Shown: positions 15,943 to 25,395, counted from the stretch's first letter. The stretch: DNA of 64,000 nt from Streptomyces clavifer (GCA_014651175.1 BMWJ01000010.1:1-64000), one strand, 5' to 3'. The notes: generated from the sequence alone by a model not told the origin. Numbers and translations are program-made.

Positions 15943-16007
15943 GCCTCCGTGTCGCTTTTCAGTCATGACCTTGATCCGGTGTAACCGAAGCACAGCAGGA
16001 GAACTTC

Positions 16008-16187
16008 ATGGTCCCACGTACGGGCATGAGCATCGACGTCCACCCACGTGATCTACCGATTGTTCTGATCGGCACGGGTGGCGGGGCACTCGCGCTGTGG
16101 GCAGACGCATCCCCTGAGATCGCCATCCCGGCGGCGCTACTGATCATGCTCGACATCCGCGTGCGCTTCTGGCGCGGTCAAGCCTGA
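16008..16187 (+). CDS. Small single-pass membrane protein
   Basis: The product is 59 residues; AGGAG stands 7 nt before the ATG. It has a short polar start (MVPRTGMSIDVHPRD), then a hydrophobic stretch, a short ASPEIA break and a second hydrophobic stretch ending in ALLIMLDIRVRFWRGQA. That predicts one or two membrane helices. I do not recognise a family. It sits alone between the element and gpmA and could belong to either. Confidence 0.5.
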   Translation: MVPRTGMSIDVHPRDLPIVLIGTGGGALALWADASPEIAIPAALLIMLDIRVRFWRGQA

Positions 16188-16212
16188 CGGCCCACAGACG
16201 GCCCAGCCCACC

Positions 16213-16253
16213 AAAAAGCCCCCCACCACGCGGAGAACCCGCAGGTGGGGGGC
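16213..16253 (-). terminator. gpmA terminator
   Basis: On the minus strand a 10-bp stem GCCCCCCACC/GGTGGGGGGC is followed by TTTTT (16217-16213), 15 bp after the gpmA stop, a classical intrinsic terminator. Confidence 0.85.
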
Positions 16254-16267
16254 CAGTTCAGCTCTGC

Positions 16268-17029
16268 TTACTTCTTCTTGCCCTGGTTCTTCACGGCCTC
16301 GATGGCCGCCTTCGCCGCCTCCGGGTCGAGGTACGTGCCGCCCGGCTTCAGCGGGCGGAAGTCGGCGTCCAGCTCGTAGGCGAGCGGGATGCCGGTCGGG
16401 ATGTTGAGGCCGGAGATGGCGTCGTCGGAGACGCCGTCCAGGTGCTTCACCAGACCGCGCAGGCTGTTGCCGTGGGCGGCGACCAGGACGGTCTTGCCGT
16501 CGAGGAGGTCCGGGACGATGCCGTCGTACCAGTACGGCAGCATGCGGTCGACGACGTCCTTGAGGCACTCCGTGCGCGGGCGCAGCTCCGTCGGGATGGA
16601 GGCGTAGCGCGGGTCGGCGCTCTGCGAGAACTCGGTGCCGTCCTCGAGGGCCGGCGGCGGGGTGTCGTACGAACGGCGCCAGAGCATGAACTGCTCCTCG
16701 CCGAACTCGGCGAGGGTCTGGGCCTTGTCCTTGCCCTGGAGGGCGCCGTAGTGGCGCTCGTTCAGCCGCCAGGAGCGGTGTACGGGGATCCAGTGGCGGT
16801 CCGCCGCTTCCAGCCCGAGCTGTGCGGTGCGGATCGCGCGCTTCTGGAGGGAGGTGTGCACGACATCGGGGAGCAGGCCGGCGTCCTTGAGCAGCTCACC
16901 GCCGCGGACCGCCTCCTTCTCGCCCTTGTCGGTGAGGTCTACGTCCACCCAGCCGGTGAACAGGTTCTTCGCGTTCCATTCGCTCTCGCCGTGGCGGAGG
17001 AGGATCAGCTTGTACGGTGCGTCGGCCAT
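16268..17029 (-). CDS. gpmA: 2,3-bisphosphoglycerate-dependent phosphoglycerate mutase
   Basis: The product is 253 residues, the normal length. It interconverts 3- and 2-phosphoglycerate in glycolysis and gluconeogenesis. The phosphohistidine motif is [17 protein letters not shown] at residue 10, followed by [18 protein letters not shown] and the second catalytic histidine in [11 protein letters not shown]. The C-terminus ends in a Lys-rich NQGKKK. The gene stands alone with its own terminator and marks the return to the chromosomal backbone right of the AICE. Confidence 0.95.
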   Translation of the reverse strand: MADAPYKLILLRHGESEWNAKNLFTGWVDVDLTDKGEKEAVRGGELLKDAGLLPDVVHTSLQKRAIRTAQLGLEAADRHWIPVHRSWRLNERHYGALQGKDKAQTLAEFGEEQFMLWRRSYDTPPPALEDGTEFSQSADPRYASIPTELRPRTECLKDVVDRMLPYWYDGIVPDLLDGKTVLVAAHGNSLRGLVKHLDGVSDDAISGLNIPTGIPLAYELDADFRPLKPGGTYLDPEAAKAAIEAVKNQGKKK

Positions 17030-17241
17030 GGGTCCGAGCGTAATCGAACCCGTGCAGCCTCCGCGCGCCCGGTCACAGGGCGGACAGGGGCGTCCGTACT
17101 GCGGGTACGGCGTGACGTTTGACGGTCGGCGTCAATCGAGTGGCGGCCGGGGATCCGCGCTTCGTAATGTTCGGACAGCCATCGGGCCGCTTACAGGAGC
17201 AGAGCCCGTATCCGTTGTGTGCGTCCTCGGGGGGAAGCCTT

Positions 17242-18618
17242 ATGTACGTCGCCGGTCTGAGAAAGGCGGCGCACGAGACGGTCGCCGGGCTCCCCAGGGA
17301 GTTCTGGTGGCTGTGGACCAGCACGCTGGTCAACCGTCTCGGGGCCTTCGTCGCCACGTTCATGGCGCTCTACCTGACCCTGGACCGGGGCTACTCGGCC
17401 TCGTACGCCGGACTCGTCGTCGCCCTCCACGGGCTCGGCGGGGTCATCTCCTCGCTGGGGGCCGGGGTGATGACGGACCGGCTGGGTCGTCGGCCGACCA
17501 TGCTGATCGCGCAGCTCTCGACCGCCGTGTCCGTGGCCGTGCTCGGCTTCATGGTCCATCCCGGGGCCATCGCGGGTGTCGCCTTCGTGGTCGGCATGGC
17601 CAGCAACGCGTCCCGGCCGGCCGTGCAGGCGATGATGGCCGACATCGTCCGGCCCGAGGACCGGGTGCGGGCCTTCTCGCTCAACTACTGGGCCATCAAC
17701 CTGGGCTTCGCCGTCTCCTCGGCCGCAGCCGGATTCATCGCCGAGTACAGCTACCTGGCCGGGTTCGTGGGCGAGGCCGTGATGACGCTGGTGTGCGCCG
17801 TCGTGGTCTTCCTCAAGGTGCCGGAATCGCGGCCCGAGGCGGTGCCCCTCGCGGCCGGCACGCGGGCCCCGGACGACGTGCGGCTGAGCACGGTCCTGCG
17901 CGACGGGCGCTTCATGGGAGTCGTCGGACTGTCGTTCCTGGTGGCCCTGATCTTCCAGCAGGGGTACGTGGGGCTGCCGGTGGCCATGGGCACGGACGGG
18001 CTCTCCAGCTCTGATTTCGGCACGGCCATCGCCGTCAACGGTGTGCTGATCGTGGCCCTGCAGATTCCCGTCACCCGCTTCATCCAGCACCGCGACCCGC
18101 GCCGTCTGCTGATCATCTCGTCCGTGGTCGCGGGGTACGGATTCGGGCTGACCGCCTTCGCGGGATCGGTCGGGGTGTACGCACTGACGGTGTGCGTCTG
18201 GACGATCGCCGAGATCGTGAACGCGCCGACGCAGACGGGCATCGTCGTGCAGCTCTCCCCGGCACACGGCCGGGGCCGCTACCAGGGCATGTACACGATG
18301 TCCTGGTCCGCGGCAGCGCTCGTCGCCCCGCTGATGTCCGGTTTCGTGATCGACCACTACGGCGCCGACTGGCTGTGGGGCACCTGCGCCGTGCTGGGCA
18401 CGGTCGCGGCGGGCGGCTACTGGCTGCTCATGCGCAACCTGCCTGATCCTGTGACTGCCGGATCGGCTCCGGTGGGCGCCGGGTCTGCTCCGGTGACCGC
18501 CACCGCCACTCCGGATGCCGTGGGTGCCGCGTCGGCCCCGTCCGGCCGGCCGGCCGCGGAACAGGCCTCCGCGGAACGGTTCCTTGCGGAACAGCCCCTC
18601 GCCGAACCGAAAGTCTGA
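17242..18618 (+). CDS. Major facilitator superfamily transporter
   Basis: The product is 458 residues; GGGGGAAG precedes ATG 17242. Twelve hydrophobic segments are evident, and the MFS A motif between helices 2 and 3 reads GVMTDRLGRRP. It likely exports a small molecule using the proton gradient; the substrate is unknown. The last 55 residues are a low-complexity Ala/Pro/Thr tail with a repeated SAPVGAGSAPV pattern. A hairpin terminator follows. Confidence 0.85.
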   Translation: MYVAGLRKAAHETVAGLPREFWWLWTSTLVNRLGAFVATFMALYLTLDRGYSASYAGLVVALHGLGGVISSLGAGVMTDRLGRRPTMLIAQLSTAVSVAVLGFMVHPGAIAGVAFVVGMASNASRPAVQAMMADIVRPEDRVRAFSLNYWAINLGFAVSSAAAGFIAEYSYLAGFVGEAVMTLVCAVVVFLKVPESRPEAVPLAAGTRAPDDVRLSTVLRDGRFMGVVGLSFLVALIFQQGYVGLPVAMGTDGLSSSDFGTAIAVNGVLIVALQIPVTRFIQHRDPRRLLIISSVVAGYGFGLTAFAGSVGVYALTVCVWTIAEIVNAPTQTGIVVQLSPAHGRGRYQGMYTMSWSAAALVAPLMSGFVIDHYGADWLWGTCAVLGTVAAGGYWLLMRNLPDPVTAGSAPVGAGSAPVTATATPDAVGAASAPSGRPAAEQASAERFLAEQPLAEPKV

Positions 18619-18680
18619 GCGCCCCGACCGGGACAGGCCCCCCGACCGGGACAGGCGCCCCGAGCGGGGCGGGGCCTGCA

Positions 18681-18716
18681 GTGCCCCGCGGCGGACGTCC
18701 GTCCGCCGCGGGGCAC
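18681..18716. terminator. Bidirectional terminator
   Basis: GTGCCCCGCGGCGGAC and GTCCGCCGCGGGGCAC form a perfect 16-bp stem with loop GTCC between convergent genes. Confidence 0.8.
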
Positions 18717-18732
18717 CACCGGCCGTCTCCGG

Positions 18733-18882
18733 TCAGCCGGAGCATCCACCGCACTGGCACGGCGCGCCGGACTGGCAGCCGCACCCGCAGCCCGAGCCGC
18801 AGCCGCAGGCGCCGAGCACGGTCAGATGCACCACTTCGGTCGGGGTCTCCTGCTGGGGTTCGGTCATGGGGGAATCGGCCAT
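18733..18882 (-). CDS. Cysteine-rich metallothionein-like peptide
   Basis: The product is 49 residues. GAGGAGGGACC directly before the ATG is a strong ribosome site. The first half is ordinary (MADSPMTEPQQETPTEVVHL); the last 24 residues hold eight cysteines in Cys-Gly-Cys and Cys-Gly-Gly-Cys spacing (CGCGSGCGCGCQSGAPCQCG, then GCSG). Such density suggests metal binding like a metallothionein, or a modified peptide precursor. It is not similar, by memory, to mycobacterial MymT. No maturation enzyme is adjacent. Easily missed because of its length. Confidence 0.7.
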   Translation of the reverse strand: MADSPMTEPQQETPTEVVHLTVLGACGCGSGCGCGCQSGAPCQCGGCSG

Positions 18883-19049
18883 GGTCCCTCCTCAGGGCGT
18901 ACGACTCGACGGCGTACGACGCATGCGTACGACGGGGGCGTACGGCATCCGTGCCGCCCCCGTCCCATTGCATGCCCAACCGGGCGGGCGCATCAACAGC
19001 GCACGCGCGCCGGGACAAACGTGCTACCCCCCAAGCGCCTTCTGCGCCG

Positions 19050-19727
19050 CTACGCTCCCTCCACCGGCGCCGCCGCCTGGATCTCGTCCGCGTGCTCACC
19101 CGTCACCAGGTAGACGACGCGCTTGGCGACCGATACGGCGTGGTCGGCGAAGCGCTCGTAGTAGCGGCCCAGCAGCGTCACGTCGACGGCCGTCTCGATG
19201 CCGTGCTTCCAGCGGTCGTCCATCAGGTGCTGGAACAGCGTGCGGTGCAGCAGGTCCATCTCGTCGTCGTCCTGCTCCAGCTGGAGCGCCAGGTCGACGT
19301 CCTTCGTGATGATGACCTCGGCGGCCTTCGCCATCAGCCGCTGCGCCAGCTGCCCCATCTCCAGGATGGTGGCGTGCAGGTCGTGCGGCACCGCCGACGC
19401 CGGGAAGCGCAGCCGTGCCAGCTTGGCGACGTGCTGGGCGAGATCGCCCGAGCGCTCCAGGTCGGCGCTCATCCGCAGTGAGGTGACCACGATCCGCAGA
19501 TCGGTCGCCACCGGCTGCTGGCGGGCCAGCAGCGCGATGGCCCGCGCCTCCAGGTTGTGCTGCAGGTCGTCGACCCTCTGGTCCGCGGCGATCACACTCT
19601 CGGCGAGCTTGAGATCGGCGTCGAGCATGGACGTCGTGGCCCGTCCGATCGCCGATCCGACGAGCCTGGCCATCTCGACCAGGTCCTCGCCGATCGAATC
19701 GAGTTCCTCGTGATAAGCGTCGCGCAT
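19050..19727 (-). CDS. phoU: Phosphate signalling protein PhoU
   Basis: The product is 225 residues from ATG 19727. Two repeated three-helix PhoU units are visible, with metal-site strings such as DLERSGDLAQHVAKLA and YYERFADHAVSVAKRV. PhoU links the Pst phosphate transporter to the PhoR kinase and dampens the response when phosphate is ample. It is divergent from phoR, with a PHO box in the shared promoter; in Streptomyces phoU is activated by PhoP. Confidence 0.93.
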   Translation of the reverse strand: MRDAYHEELDSIGEDLVEMARLVGSAIGRATTSMLDADLKLAESVIAADQRVDDLQHNLEARAIALLARQQPVATDLRIVVTSLRMSADLERSGDLAQHVAKLARLRFPASAVPHDLHATILEMGQLAQRLMAKAAEVIITKDVDLALQLEQDDDEMDLLHRTLFQHLMDDRWKHGIETAVDVTLLGRYYERFADHAVSVAKRVVYLVTGEHADEIQAAAPVEGA

Positions 19728-19820
19728 GGAAGTCCCTCTCCAGATCCTTACTGAGGCCGGGGTCTCTGGGCCGACCCCCACGCTCCCACGGTGCGCGGCC
19801 AACGCGTCGGGATCCGGCCC

Positions 19821-19853
19821 CCTAAATGAACCACCACTATCCCCTCGGTGAAC
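19821..19853 (-). promoter_or_regulatory. PHO box (PhoP binding site)
   Basis: On the minus strand three 11-nt units follow each other: GTTCACCGAGG, GGATAGTGGTG and GTTCATTTAGG. Units one and three match the Streptomyces PHO-box direct repeat (GTTCACC plus four bases). The site lies in the phoU-phoR bidirectional promoter. Confidence 0.8.
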
Positions 19854-19926
19854 TCTGGGCGACGAGTGTTCGAGATGGCACCCGGATGGCTGGGAGAGTG
19901 TCGGCACGCCCGCATAACCTTGAAGC

Positions 19927-21195
19927 ATGGACGTGAACGCGGCAGTGGCCGCAGCTGCTGCGATCGCCGGGTTGTGCACCGGTGTGATCGCGATGCTGGC
20001 GTTCCGCTGGAGTGAACGCGAGCAGAAGCGCCCCACGCGTACGTCCATGCGGCCCGACAGCAATGCCCCCCTGCCTCCCGGGGTGGACACCGTCCTTTCC
20101 GTGCTCAGCTCGTCCGCCGTCGTGCTCGACGAGAGCGACAGCGTCGTCAAGGCCAGCTCCGCCGCCTACGCGCTGGGGCTGGTCAGGGGCGGACGCCTCT
20201 CGGTGGAGCCGATGCTCCACATGGCCAGGGACACCCGGCGCGACGGTGAGATACGGCAGGTGGAGCTGGACCTCCCGCGGCGCGGTACGGGACGGGGGGA
20301 GGCGCTCGCCGTCTCGGCCCGGGTCGCTCCGCTGGGGTCGCGGCTGGTGCTCCTGCTGGTCGAGGACCTCACGGAGGCGCGCCGCATAGAAGCGGTCCGG
20401 CGCGACTTCGTCGCCAACGTGAGCCATGAGCTCAAGACTCCGACCGGCGCGCTCTCGCTGCTCTCCGAGGCCGTCATGGACGCGTCCGACGACCCGGAGG
20501 CCGTGGAGCGGTTCGCCGGGCGCATGCAGATCGAGGCGACGCGCCTGACCAACCTCGTACAGGAGCTCATCGACCTCTCCCGGGTACAGAACGACGACCC
20601 GCTGGAGGACGCGGAGCCCGTACGGGTGGAGGAGCTGGTCGCGGAGGCCGTCGACCGGTGCCGGCAGCAGGCCGGTTCCAAGCAGATAACCATGGCGTCG
20701 GGCGGCACCGCGGGCCTCTTCGTCTGGGGGAACCGTGGCCAGCTCGCGGCCGCCCTCGGCAATCTCGTGGAGAATGCCGTCAACTACAGCCCCGCCCGTA
20801 CCCGCGTCGGCATCGCTGCCCGGCGGCTGGTCGCACCCGGCGGGGATCTGATCGAGATAGCCGTGACCGACCAGGGCATCGGCATCTCCGAGAAGGACCG
20901 CGAGCGTGTCTTCGAGCGGTTCTACCGCGTCGACCCGGCCCGCTCACGGGCCACCGGTGGCACCGGTCTCGGCCTCGCCATCGTCAAGCACGTGGCCGCC
21001 TCGCACGGCGGGGAGGTCACTGTCTGGAGCTCCGAGGGACAGGGCTCCACCTTCACCCTGCGACTGCCCGAATCGGGTGTCGTGCGGAGTCGCACCAGCG
21101 GCGGTCCGCTCATCGTCAACGGTGCCGTTGACGACGATGGACCGTACGAGACCGATACTTTTGAACCATTTCCTGCCCCGGAGGCTCTTCCGTGA
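19927..21195 (+). CDS. phoR: Sensor histidine kinase PhoR (SenX3 family)
   Basis: The product is 422 residues. One N-terminal membrane helix (about 4-25), then a PAS-like region, the dimerisation/phosphoacceptor box FVANVSHELKTPTGALSLL (His near 165), and an ATPase domain with N box NLVENAVNYSP, G1 DQGIGISEKD and G2 GGTGLGLAIVKH. It senses phosphate starvation and phosphorylates PhoP. The end overlaps phoP by 4 nt. The order phoU-phoR-phoP matches S. coelicolor SCO4228-4230. Confidence 0.93.
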   Translation: MDVNAAVAAAAAIAGLCTGVIAMLAFRWSEREQKRPTRTSMRPDSNAPLPPGVDTVLSVLSSSAVVLDESDSVVKASSAAYALGLVRGGRLSVEPMLHMARDTRRDGEIRQVELDLPRRGTGRGEALAVSARVAPLGSRLVLLLVEDLTEARRIEAVRRDFVANVSHELKTPTGALSLLSEAVMDASDDPEAVERFAGRMQIEATRLTNLVQELIDLSRVQNDDPLEDAEPVRVEELVAEAVDRCRQQAGSKQITMASGGTAGLFVWGNRGQLAAALGNLVENAVNYSPARTRVGIAARRLVAPGGDLIEIAVTDQGIGISEKDRERVFERFYRVDPARSRATGGTGLGLAIVKHVAASHGGEVTVWSSEGQGSTFTLRLPESGVVRSRTSGGPLIVNGAVDDDGPYETDTFEPFPAPEALP

Positions 21196-21872
21196 CCCGA
21201 GTGCTTGTCGTCGAGGATGAGGAATCCTTCAGCGACGCCCTGTCCTACATGCTCCGCAAGGAAGGCTTTGAGGTGGCCATCGCGGCCACCGGCCCGGACG
21301 GCCTCGACGAGTTCGAGCGCAACGGCGCCGACCTCGTCCTGCTGGACCTGATGCTGCCGGGCCTGCCCGGTACGGAGGTCTGCCGACAGCTGCGGGTGCG
21401 GTCCAACGTGCCGGTGATCATGGTCACCGCGAAGGACAGCGAGATCGACAAGGTCGTCGGCCTGGAGATAGGAGCCGACGACTACGTGACCAAGCCCTTC
21501 TCCTCGCGGGAGCTGGTGGCCCGCATCCGTGCGGTCCTGCGCCGCCGCGGCGAGCCGGAGGAGGTCACTCCGGCGGCCCTGGAGGCGGGCCCGGTCCGGA
21601 TGGACGTCGACCGTCACGTCGTCACGGTCTCCGGCGGCAAGGTCGACCTCCCGCTGAAGGAGTTCGACCTCCTGGAGATGCTGCTGCGCAACGCGGGCCG
21701 CGTACTGACCCGCATGCAGCTGATCGACCGGGTCTGGGGTGCCGACTACGTGGGGGACACGAAGACCCTCGACGTGCACGTCAAGCGGCTCCGGGCCAAG
21801 ATCGAGCCCGACCCGGGAGCGCCGAGGTACCTGGTCACGGTGCGGGGGCTGGGCTACAAGTTCGAGCCGTAA
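21192..21872 (+). CDS. phoP: Response regulator PhoP (RegX3 family)
   Basis: The product is 226 residues. The receiver domain has acidic pair VVEDEES, phosphoacceptor Asp in LVLLDLMLPG and Lys in VTKPFSSREL. The C-terminal OmpR-type winged helix spans about 130-226, with YVGDTKTLDVHVKRLRAKIE. It activates phosphate-scavenging genes and represses secondary metabolism genes through PHO boxes, one of which lies upstream of phoR. Confidence 0.94.
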   Translation: MTRVLVVEDEESFSDALSYMLRKEGFEVAIAATGPDGLDEFERNGADLVLLDLMLPGLPGTEVCRQLRVRSNVPVIMVTAKDSEIDKVVGLEIGADDYVTKPFSSRELVARIRAVLRRRGEPEEVTPAALEAGPVRMDVDRHVVTVSGGKVDLPLKEFDLLEMLLRNAGRVLTRMQLIDRVWGADYVGDTKTLDVHVKRLRAKIEPDPGAPRYLVTVRGLGYKFEP

Positions 21873-21950
21873 ACCGGCACGGCGGTCCCTGACGCGCGCA
21901 CCCCGGCACGGAGCCGGACGGCGGGCCCGGTGGCCGCGGTACCGCTGCGC

Positions 21951-21982
21951 GAAGGGGCGTCTCCGGCCGGAGACGCCCCTTC
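21951..21982. terminator. Bidirectional terminator phoP / lipoprotein
   Basis: GAAGGGGCGTCTCC and GGAGACGCCCCTTC form a perfect 14-bp stem with loop GGCC between convergent genes. Confidence 0.85.
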
Positions 21983-21995
21983 GCAGCACCATGCG

Positions 21996-22664
21996 TCAGT
22001 GGGAGGTGGACGCCTCGTCCGACTCCGTGGACGTGCCGCTCTCCGCCTCGGAGCCGGACTCGGAGGCCGACTCGGATTCCGCCGGGGTGCCCGACGGCTC
22101 GCCGGGCGTCTCGGAGGCGCTCTCCGAAGGCTTCGGAGAGGGCGCCGGCAGCGCGCTCGGGCCGAACTCCTTGAAGAAGTGGGTCGCCGGGACGATCGCG
22201 GCACCCAGCTGGACGTCACCCGTCCTGCTGAACGCGAAGACGACGTTCTGCACGTCGCCGGCGCGCCCGGCCTGCCGGCCGTTCTCGATCACGGCGGAGG
22301 CGTTGCCCTTGCCGCCCAGGATGACGCGGCCGCCGGCCGGGACCACGACCGGTCCCTTGCCCTCAGCTGCCTGCAGCTTCACCGTGGCGCCGGTGCCCGG
22401 CAGCGTGACGGTCTCCAGGACCTCCTGCTTCGGGCCGTCGTTGAACAGCGTGGCGGCGACGACGGCAGGGCCCTCGGCGTCCTGCTCGGGCTGGATGATG
22501 ACGTTCGCGTTCTGGATCTTGATCCGGTCGACGGTGGTGGCCGCGTTGTCCGGCCTGACCTTGAGCGTCTCTGCGTTGTTGCCCGCGCCGCACGCGGACA
22601 GCGTGCCGATCGAGAACACGAGGGCAGTGGCGGCGAGGGCGCCGTGTCGAAGGCTGCGGCTCAC
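21996..22664 (-). CDS. Secreted lipoprotein, DUF461-like
   Basis: The product is 222 residues. A signal peptide ends in the lipobox LSAC near residue 25, predicting a lipid-anchored exported protein. The core (about 30-165) is beta-rich, with IKIQNANVIIQPEQDAEGPA and GGRVILGGKGNASAVIENG, resembling Streptomyces DUF461/copper-chaperone-like lipoproteins; no Met/His copper motif is obvious. The last 55 residues are an acidic Ser/Glu/Thr-rich tail. The position corresponds to SCO4231. Confidence 0.75.
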   Translation of the reverse strand: MSRSLRHGALAATALVFSIGTLSACGAGNNAETLKVRPDNAATTVDRIKIQNANVIIQPEQDAEGPAVVAATLFNDGPKQEVLETVTLPGTGATVKLQAAEGKGPVVVPAGGRVILGGKGNASAVIENGRQAGRAGDVQNVVFAFSRTGDVQLGAAIVPATHFFKEFGPSALPAPSPKPSESASETPGEPSGTPAESESASESGSEAESGTSTESDEASTSH

Positions 22665-23275
22665 GGCGGCGGCAACTCCTTGAACGTTCGGACTGCGGAC
22701 TTCGGACTCTGCGGACAGGAAGGCCGAGCGACGTAAAGCCGCCCTAAGTGTGTGTCAGCGGACTCAGGTTACCGAGCGGCCGTCCCGGGCCCGCACCCGA
22801 CCCGCCCCTACGGGCGCCCGACCTGACAGCCGGTCCGATCTCGCCGTTTCGCACCGCGTTCACAAAGCGCCCGTGATCGGTGCGCGACCGGGCGCGTGAT
22901 CAATTCTCCCGGCGGTGGCGCATTCCTTGCGCATAATCCACCCGGCGGTCGGGCGTTGATCAATTTCATTAGCCATCGAGACTAAGGGCCGTACGGGTGA
23001 TCGATGTCCGAACGGGGGAGGGAAAGTTCAGATCCGTAATCCGGCAAAACGGGACGTTCAGCCCCTTCTGAGCGGGTTCCGGTCCATGTGACGCACGTGT
23101 TTCAGTGCGACCGCACGCCTGCTCCGACCTGCGAATATCGCCTTCCGGCGGCCTTCCGCAGCACGTTCGTGTTGCTGTTGTCAAGCCCTGAGATATGCTC
23201 TGACCTGCGAAAACGCCATTCAGGAGAAGCCGTTCTCGTGTTACTCTGGATAGCCACGGAAGGGGTACCTGTCAC
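22665..23275. promoter_or_regulatory. Long carD upstream region with direct repeats
   Basis: 610 bp without a gene. It holds a near-perfect 25-bp direct repeat at 23122-23146 and 23198-23222, sharing the core GACCTGCGAA, and two copies of TGATCAATT about 60 bp apart (near 22897 and 22957). The A/T content is higher than in neighbouring genes, as expected for a complex promoter region serving carD. Confidence 0.55.
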
Positions 23276-23758
23276 ATGACGTTCAAGGTTGGCGACACCG
23301 TGGTCTATCCCCATCACGGGGCCGCGCTGATCGAGGCTATCGAAACTCGCCAGATCAAAGGCGTGGACAAGACCTACTTGGTGCTCAAGGTCGCCCAGGG
23401 CGACTTGACGGTTCGTGTGCCGGCGGACAATGCGGAGTTCGTCGGTGTGCGTGACGTAGTCGGGCAGGAGGGGCTGGACCGGGTCTTCGAGGTGCTGCGC
23501 GCGCCGTACGCCGAAGAGCCGACGAACTGGTCCCGACGCTACAAGGCAAATCTCGAGAAGCTCGCCTCCGGCGATGTCATCAAGGTCGCCGAAGTGGTGC
23601 GTGACCTGTGGCGTCGTGAGCGCGAGCGTGGACTCTCCGCAGGTGAGAAGCGCATGCTCGCCAAGGCCCGCCAGATCCTGGTGAGCGAACTCGCCCTCGC
23701 GGAGAACACCAACGAGGACAAGGCCGAGGCCCTGCTCGACGAGGTCCTCGCGTCCTGA
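23276..23758 (+). CDS. carD: CarD-family RNA polymerase-binding regulator
   Basis: The product is 160 residues, the usual length. The N-terminal Tudor-like domain that binds RNA polymerase beta begins [20 protein letters not shown]; the C-terminal helical DNA-binding domain includes [17 protein letters not shown] and [20 protein letters not shown]. It stabilises open complexes, as at rRNA promoters in mycobacteria. It is followed by ispD and ispF, the conserved actinobacterial order. Confidence 0.94.
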   Translation: MTFKVGDTVVYPHHGAALIEAIETRQIKGVDKTYLVLKVAQGDLTVRVPADNAEFVGVRDVVGQEGLDRVFEVLRAPYAEEPTNWSRRYKANLEKLASGDVIKVAEVVRDLWRRERERGLSAGEKRMLAKARQILVSELALAENTNEDKAEALLDEVLAS

Positions 23759-23864
23759 CGCTTGACGCCGGCGTCCGGATCGCACCGGAATCCGGATCAC
23801 GCCGGTCGTAGGTATGTGCCGCGGTGCCCGCTGACACACCGTCCTGGACGGTAGGTCGCCGGGC

Positions 23865-23892
23865 GCTGCGGCATGTCCGGACATGCCGCAGC
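23865..23892. repeat. Perfect 28-bp palindrome before ispD
   Basis: The half GCTGCGGCATGTCC is followed directly by its reverse complement, with no loop. It lies in the 364-bp carD-ispD gap and could be a terminator-like cruciform or a dimeric regulator site. Confidence 0.7.
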
Positions 23893-24122
23893 ATCCATGA
23901 GATCCCACGGCGGGTCCGCCGCCTCGAAGCCGACCGGATCCCGTCGGATCCGTGCCGTCGGCGTGCTTCCCTCAGCAAGCTCAACCAAGCCCTCGCCGCC
24001 GCCTGCCCGACCAGGGGTCACGGAAGGGGTCCCGGTCAGGTCAAGGCGTCGCGCCCGGCTCGCTGGGGCCATACCCATGTCGGCCGTGGCAACAAACCTG
24101 CCGAAGCTTCGGAGTGCAACCG

Positions 24123-24887
24123 ATGTCACCGATGTCCCCGACGCCAGCCGAACCGCGCCCGACCCGCACCGCGGCGGTGATCCCCGCGGCCGGCCGCGGA
24201 GTCCGGCTCGGCCCCGGAACCCCCAAGGCGCTGCGCGCACTCGGCGGGACCCCCATGCTGATCCACGCCGTACGGGCGATGGCCGCGTCCCGCGCCGTCA
24301 GCCTCGTCGTCGTGGTCGCACCCCCGGACGGCGCGCCCGAGGTCAAGAACCTCATCGCCGATCACTCCCTGCCCGAGCGCACCGACTACCTCGTCGTCCC
24401 GGGCGGTGCGACCCGGCAGGAGTCCGTGAGCCTCGGCCTCGACGCCCTGCCCGAGGATGTCTCCGTCGTGCTCGTCCACGACGCGGCCCGCCCCCTGGTG
24501 CCCGTCGACACCGTCGACGCGGTCGTCGAAGCCGTACGGGAAGGGGCGGTCGCCGTCGTCCCCGCGCTGCCGCTCGCCGACACCGTCAAGGAGGTCGAAC
24601 CCGGTGCGCCGGGCGAGCCCGAGCCCGTCCTCTCGACCCCGGTACGGGCCAGGCTGCGCGCGGTCCAGACCCCGCAGGGCTTCGACCGGGACACGCTCGT
24701 CCGGGCCCACAGGACCGTGGCCGTCGACGGAGAGGGCGCGACCGACGACGCCGGCATGGTGGAGCGCCTCGGCGCACCCGTCGTGGTCGTCCCGGGGCAC
24801 GAAGAGGCATTCAAGGTGACCCGGCCGCTGGACCTGGTCCTGGCCGAGGCCGTTCTCGCACGCCGGAGGGCGAACGATGGATTCTGA
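24123..24887 (+). CDS. ispD: 2-C-methyl-D-erythritol 4-phosphate cytidylyltransferase
   Basis: The product is 254 residues from ATG 24123. It couples MEP to CTP in the non-mevalonate isoprenoid pathway. The nucleotide loop is [14 protein letters not shown]; further marks are [27 protein letters not shown] and [11 protein letters not shown]. The end overlaps ispF by 11 nt, so the two pathway steps are co-translated. Confidence 0.94.
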   Translation: MSPMSPTPAEPRPTRTAAVIPAAGRGVRLGPGTPKALRALGGTPMLIHAVRAMAASRAVSLVVVVAPPDGAPEVKNLIADHSLPERTDYLVVPGGATRQESVSLGLDALPEDVSVVLVHDAARPLVPVDTVDAVVEAVREGAVAVVPALPLADTVKEVEPGAPGEPEPVLSTPVRARLRAVQTPQGFDRDTLVRAHRTVAVDGEGATDDAGMVERLGAPVVVVPGHEEAFKVTRPLDLVLAEAVLARRRANDGF

Positions 24888-25395
24888 GCACATGCAGCAG
24901 CAGGCCCCGGCGCCCGTGATTCCGCTCGTCGGGATCGGGACGGACATCCATGCCTTCGAGGAAGGCCGCGAGCTCTGGTGCGCCGGCCTGCTGTGGGAGG
25001 GCGAGGGGCCCGGTCTGGCCGGCCATTCCGACGCCGACGTGGTGGCGCACGCCGCGTGCAACGCCCTGTTCTCGGCCGCCGGGCTCGGCGACCTGGGACA
25101 GCACTTCGGCACGGGCCGCCCCGAGTGGTCCGGCGCCTCCGGGGTCACCCTGCTCACCGAGGCCGCCCGGATCGTGCGTGCCGAGGGCTTCGGGATCGGC
25201 AACGTCGCCGTCCAGGTCGTCGGCCTGCGCCCGAAGATCGGCAAGCGGCGCGACGAGGCCCAGAAGGTGCTGTCCGACGCGGTGGGCGCCCCCGTCTCGC
25301 TCTCCGCCGCCACCTCCGACGGCCTCGGGTTCACCGGCCGGGGCGAGGGCATCGCCGGTATCGCGACAGCCCTGGTCTACCGCACCGCCGGCTGA
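24877..25395 (+). CDS. ispF: 2-C-methyl-D-erythritol 2,4-cyclodiphosphate synthase
   Basis: The product is 172 residues. It cyclises CDP-ME-2-phosphate with loss of CMP. Zinc ligands are in GIGTDIHAF and [12 protein letters not shown]; the substrate loop is [14 protein letters not shown]. It forms an operon with ispD. The first eight residues, up to the second Met, may be dispensable. Confidence 0.95.
   Translation: MDSEHMQQQAPAPVIPLVGIGTDIHAFEEGRELWCAGLLWEGEGPGLAGHSDADVVAHAACNALFSAAGLGDLGQHFGTGRPEWSGASGVTLLTEAARIVRAEGFGIGNVAVQVVGLRPKIGKRRDEAQKVLSDAVGAPVSLSAATSDGLGFTGRGEGIAGIATALVYRTAG

Noticed and set aside
15808-15984. 58-residue plus-strand frame
   Set aside because: No ribosome site, and a strong hairpin (15915-15942) lies inside it.
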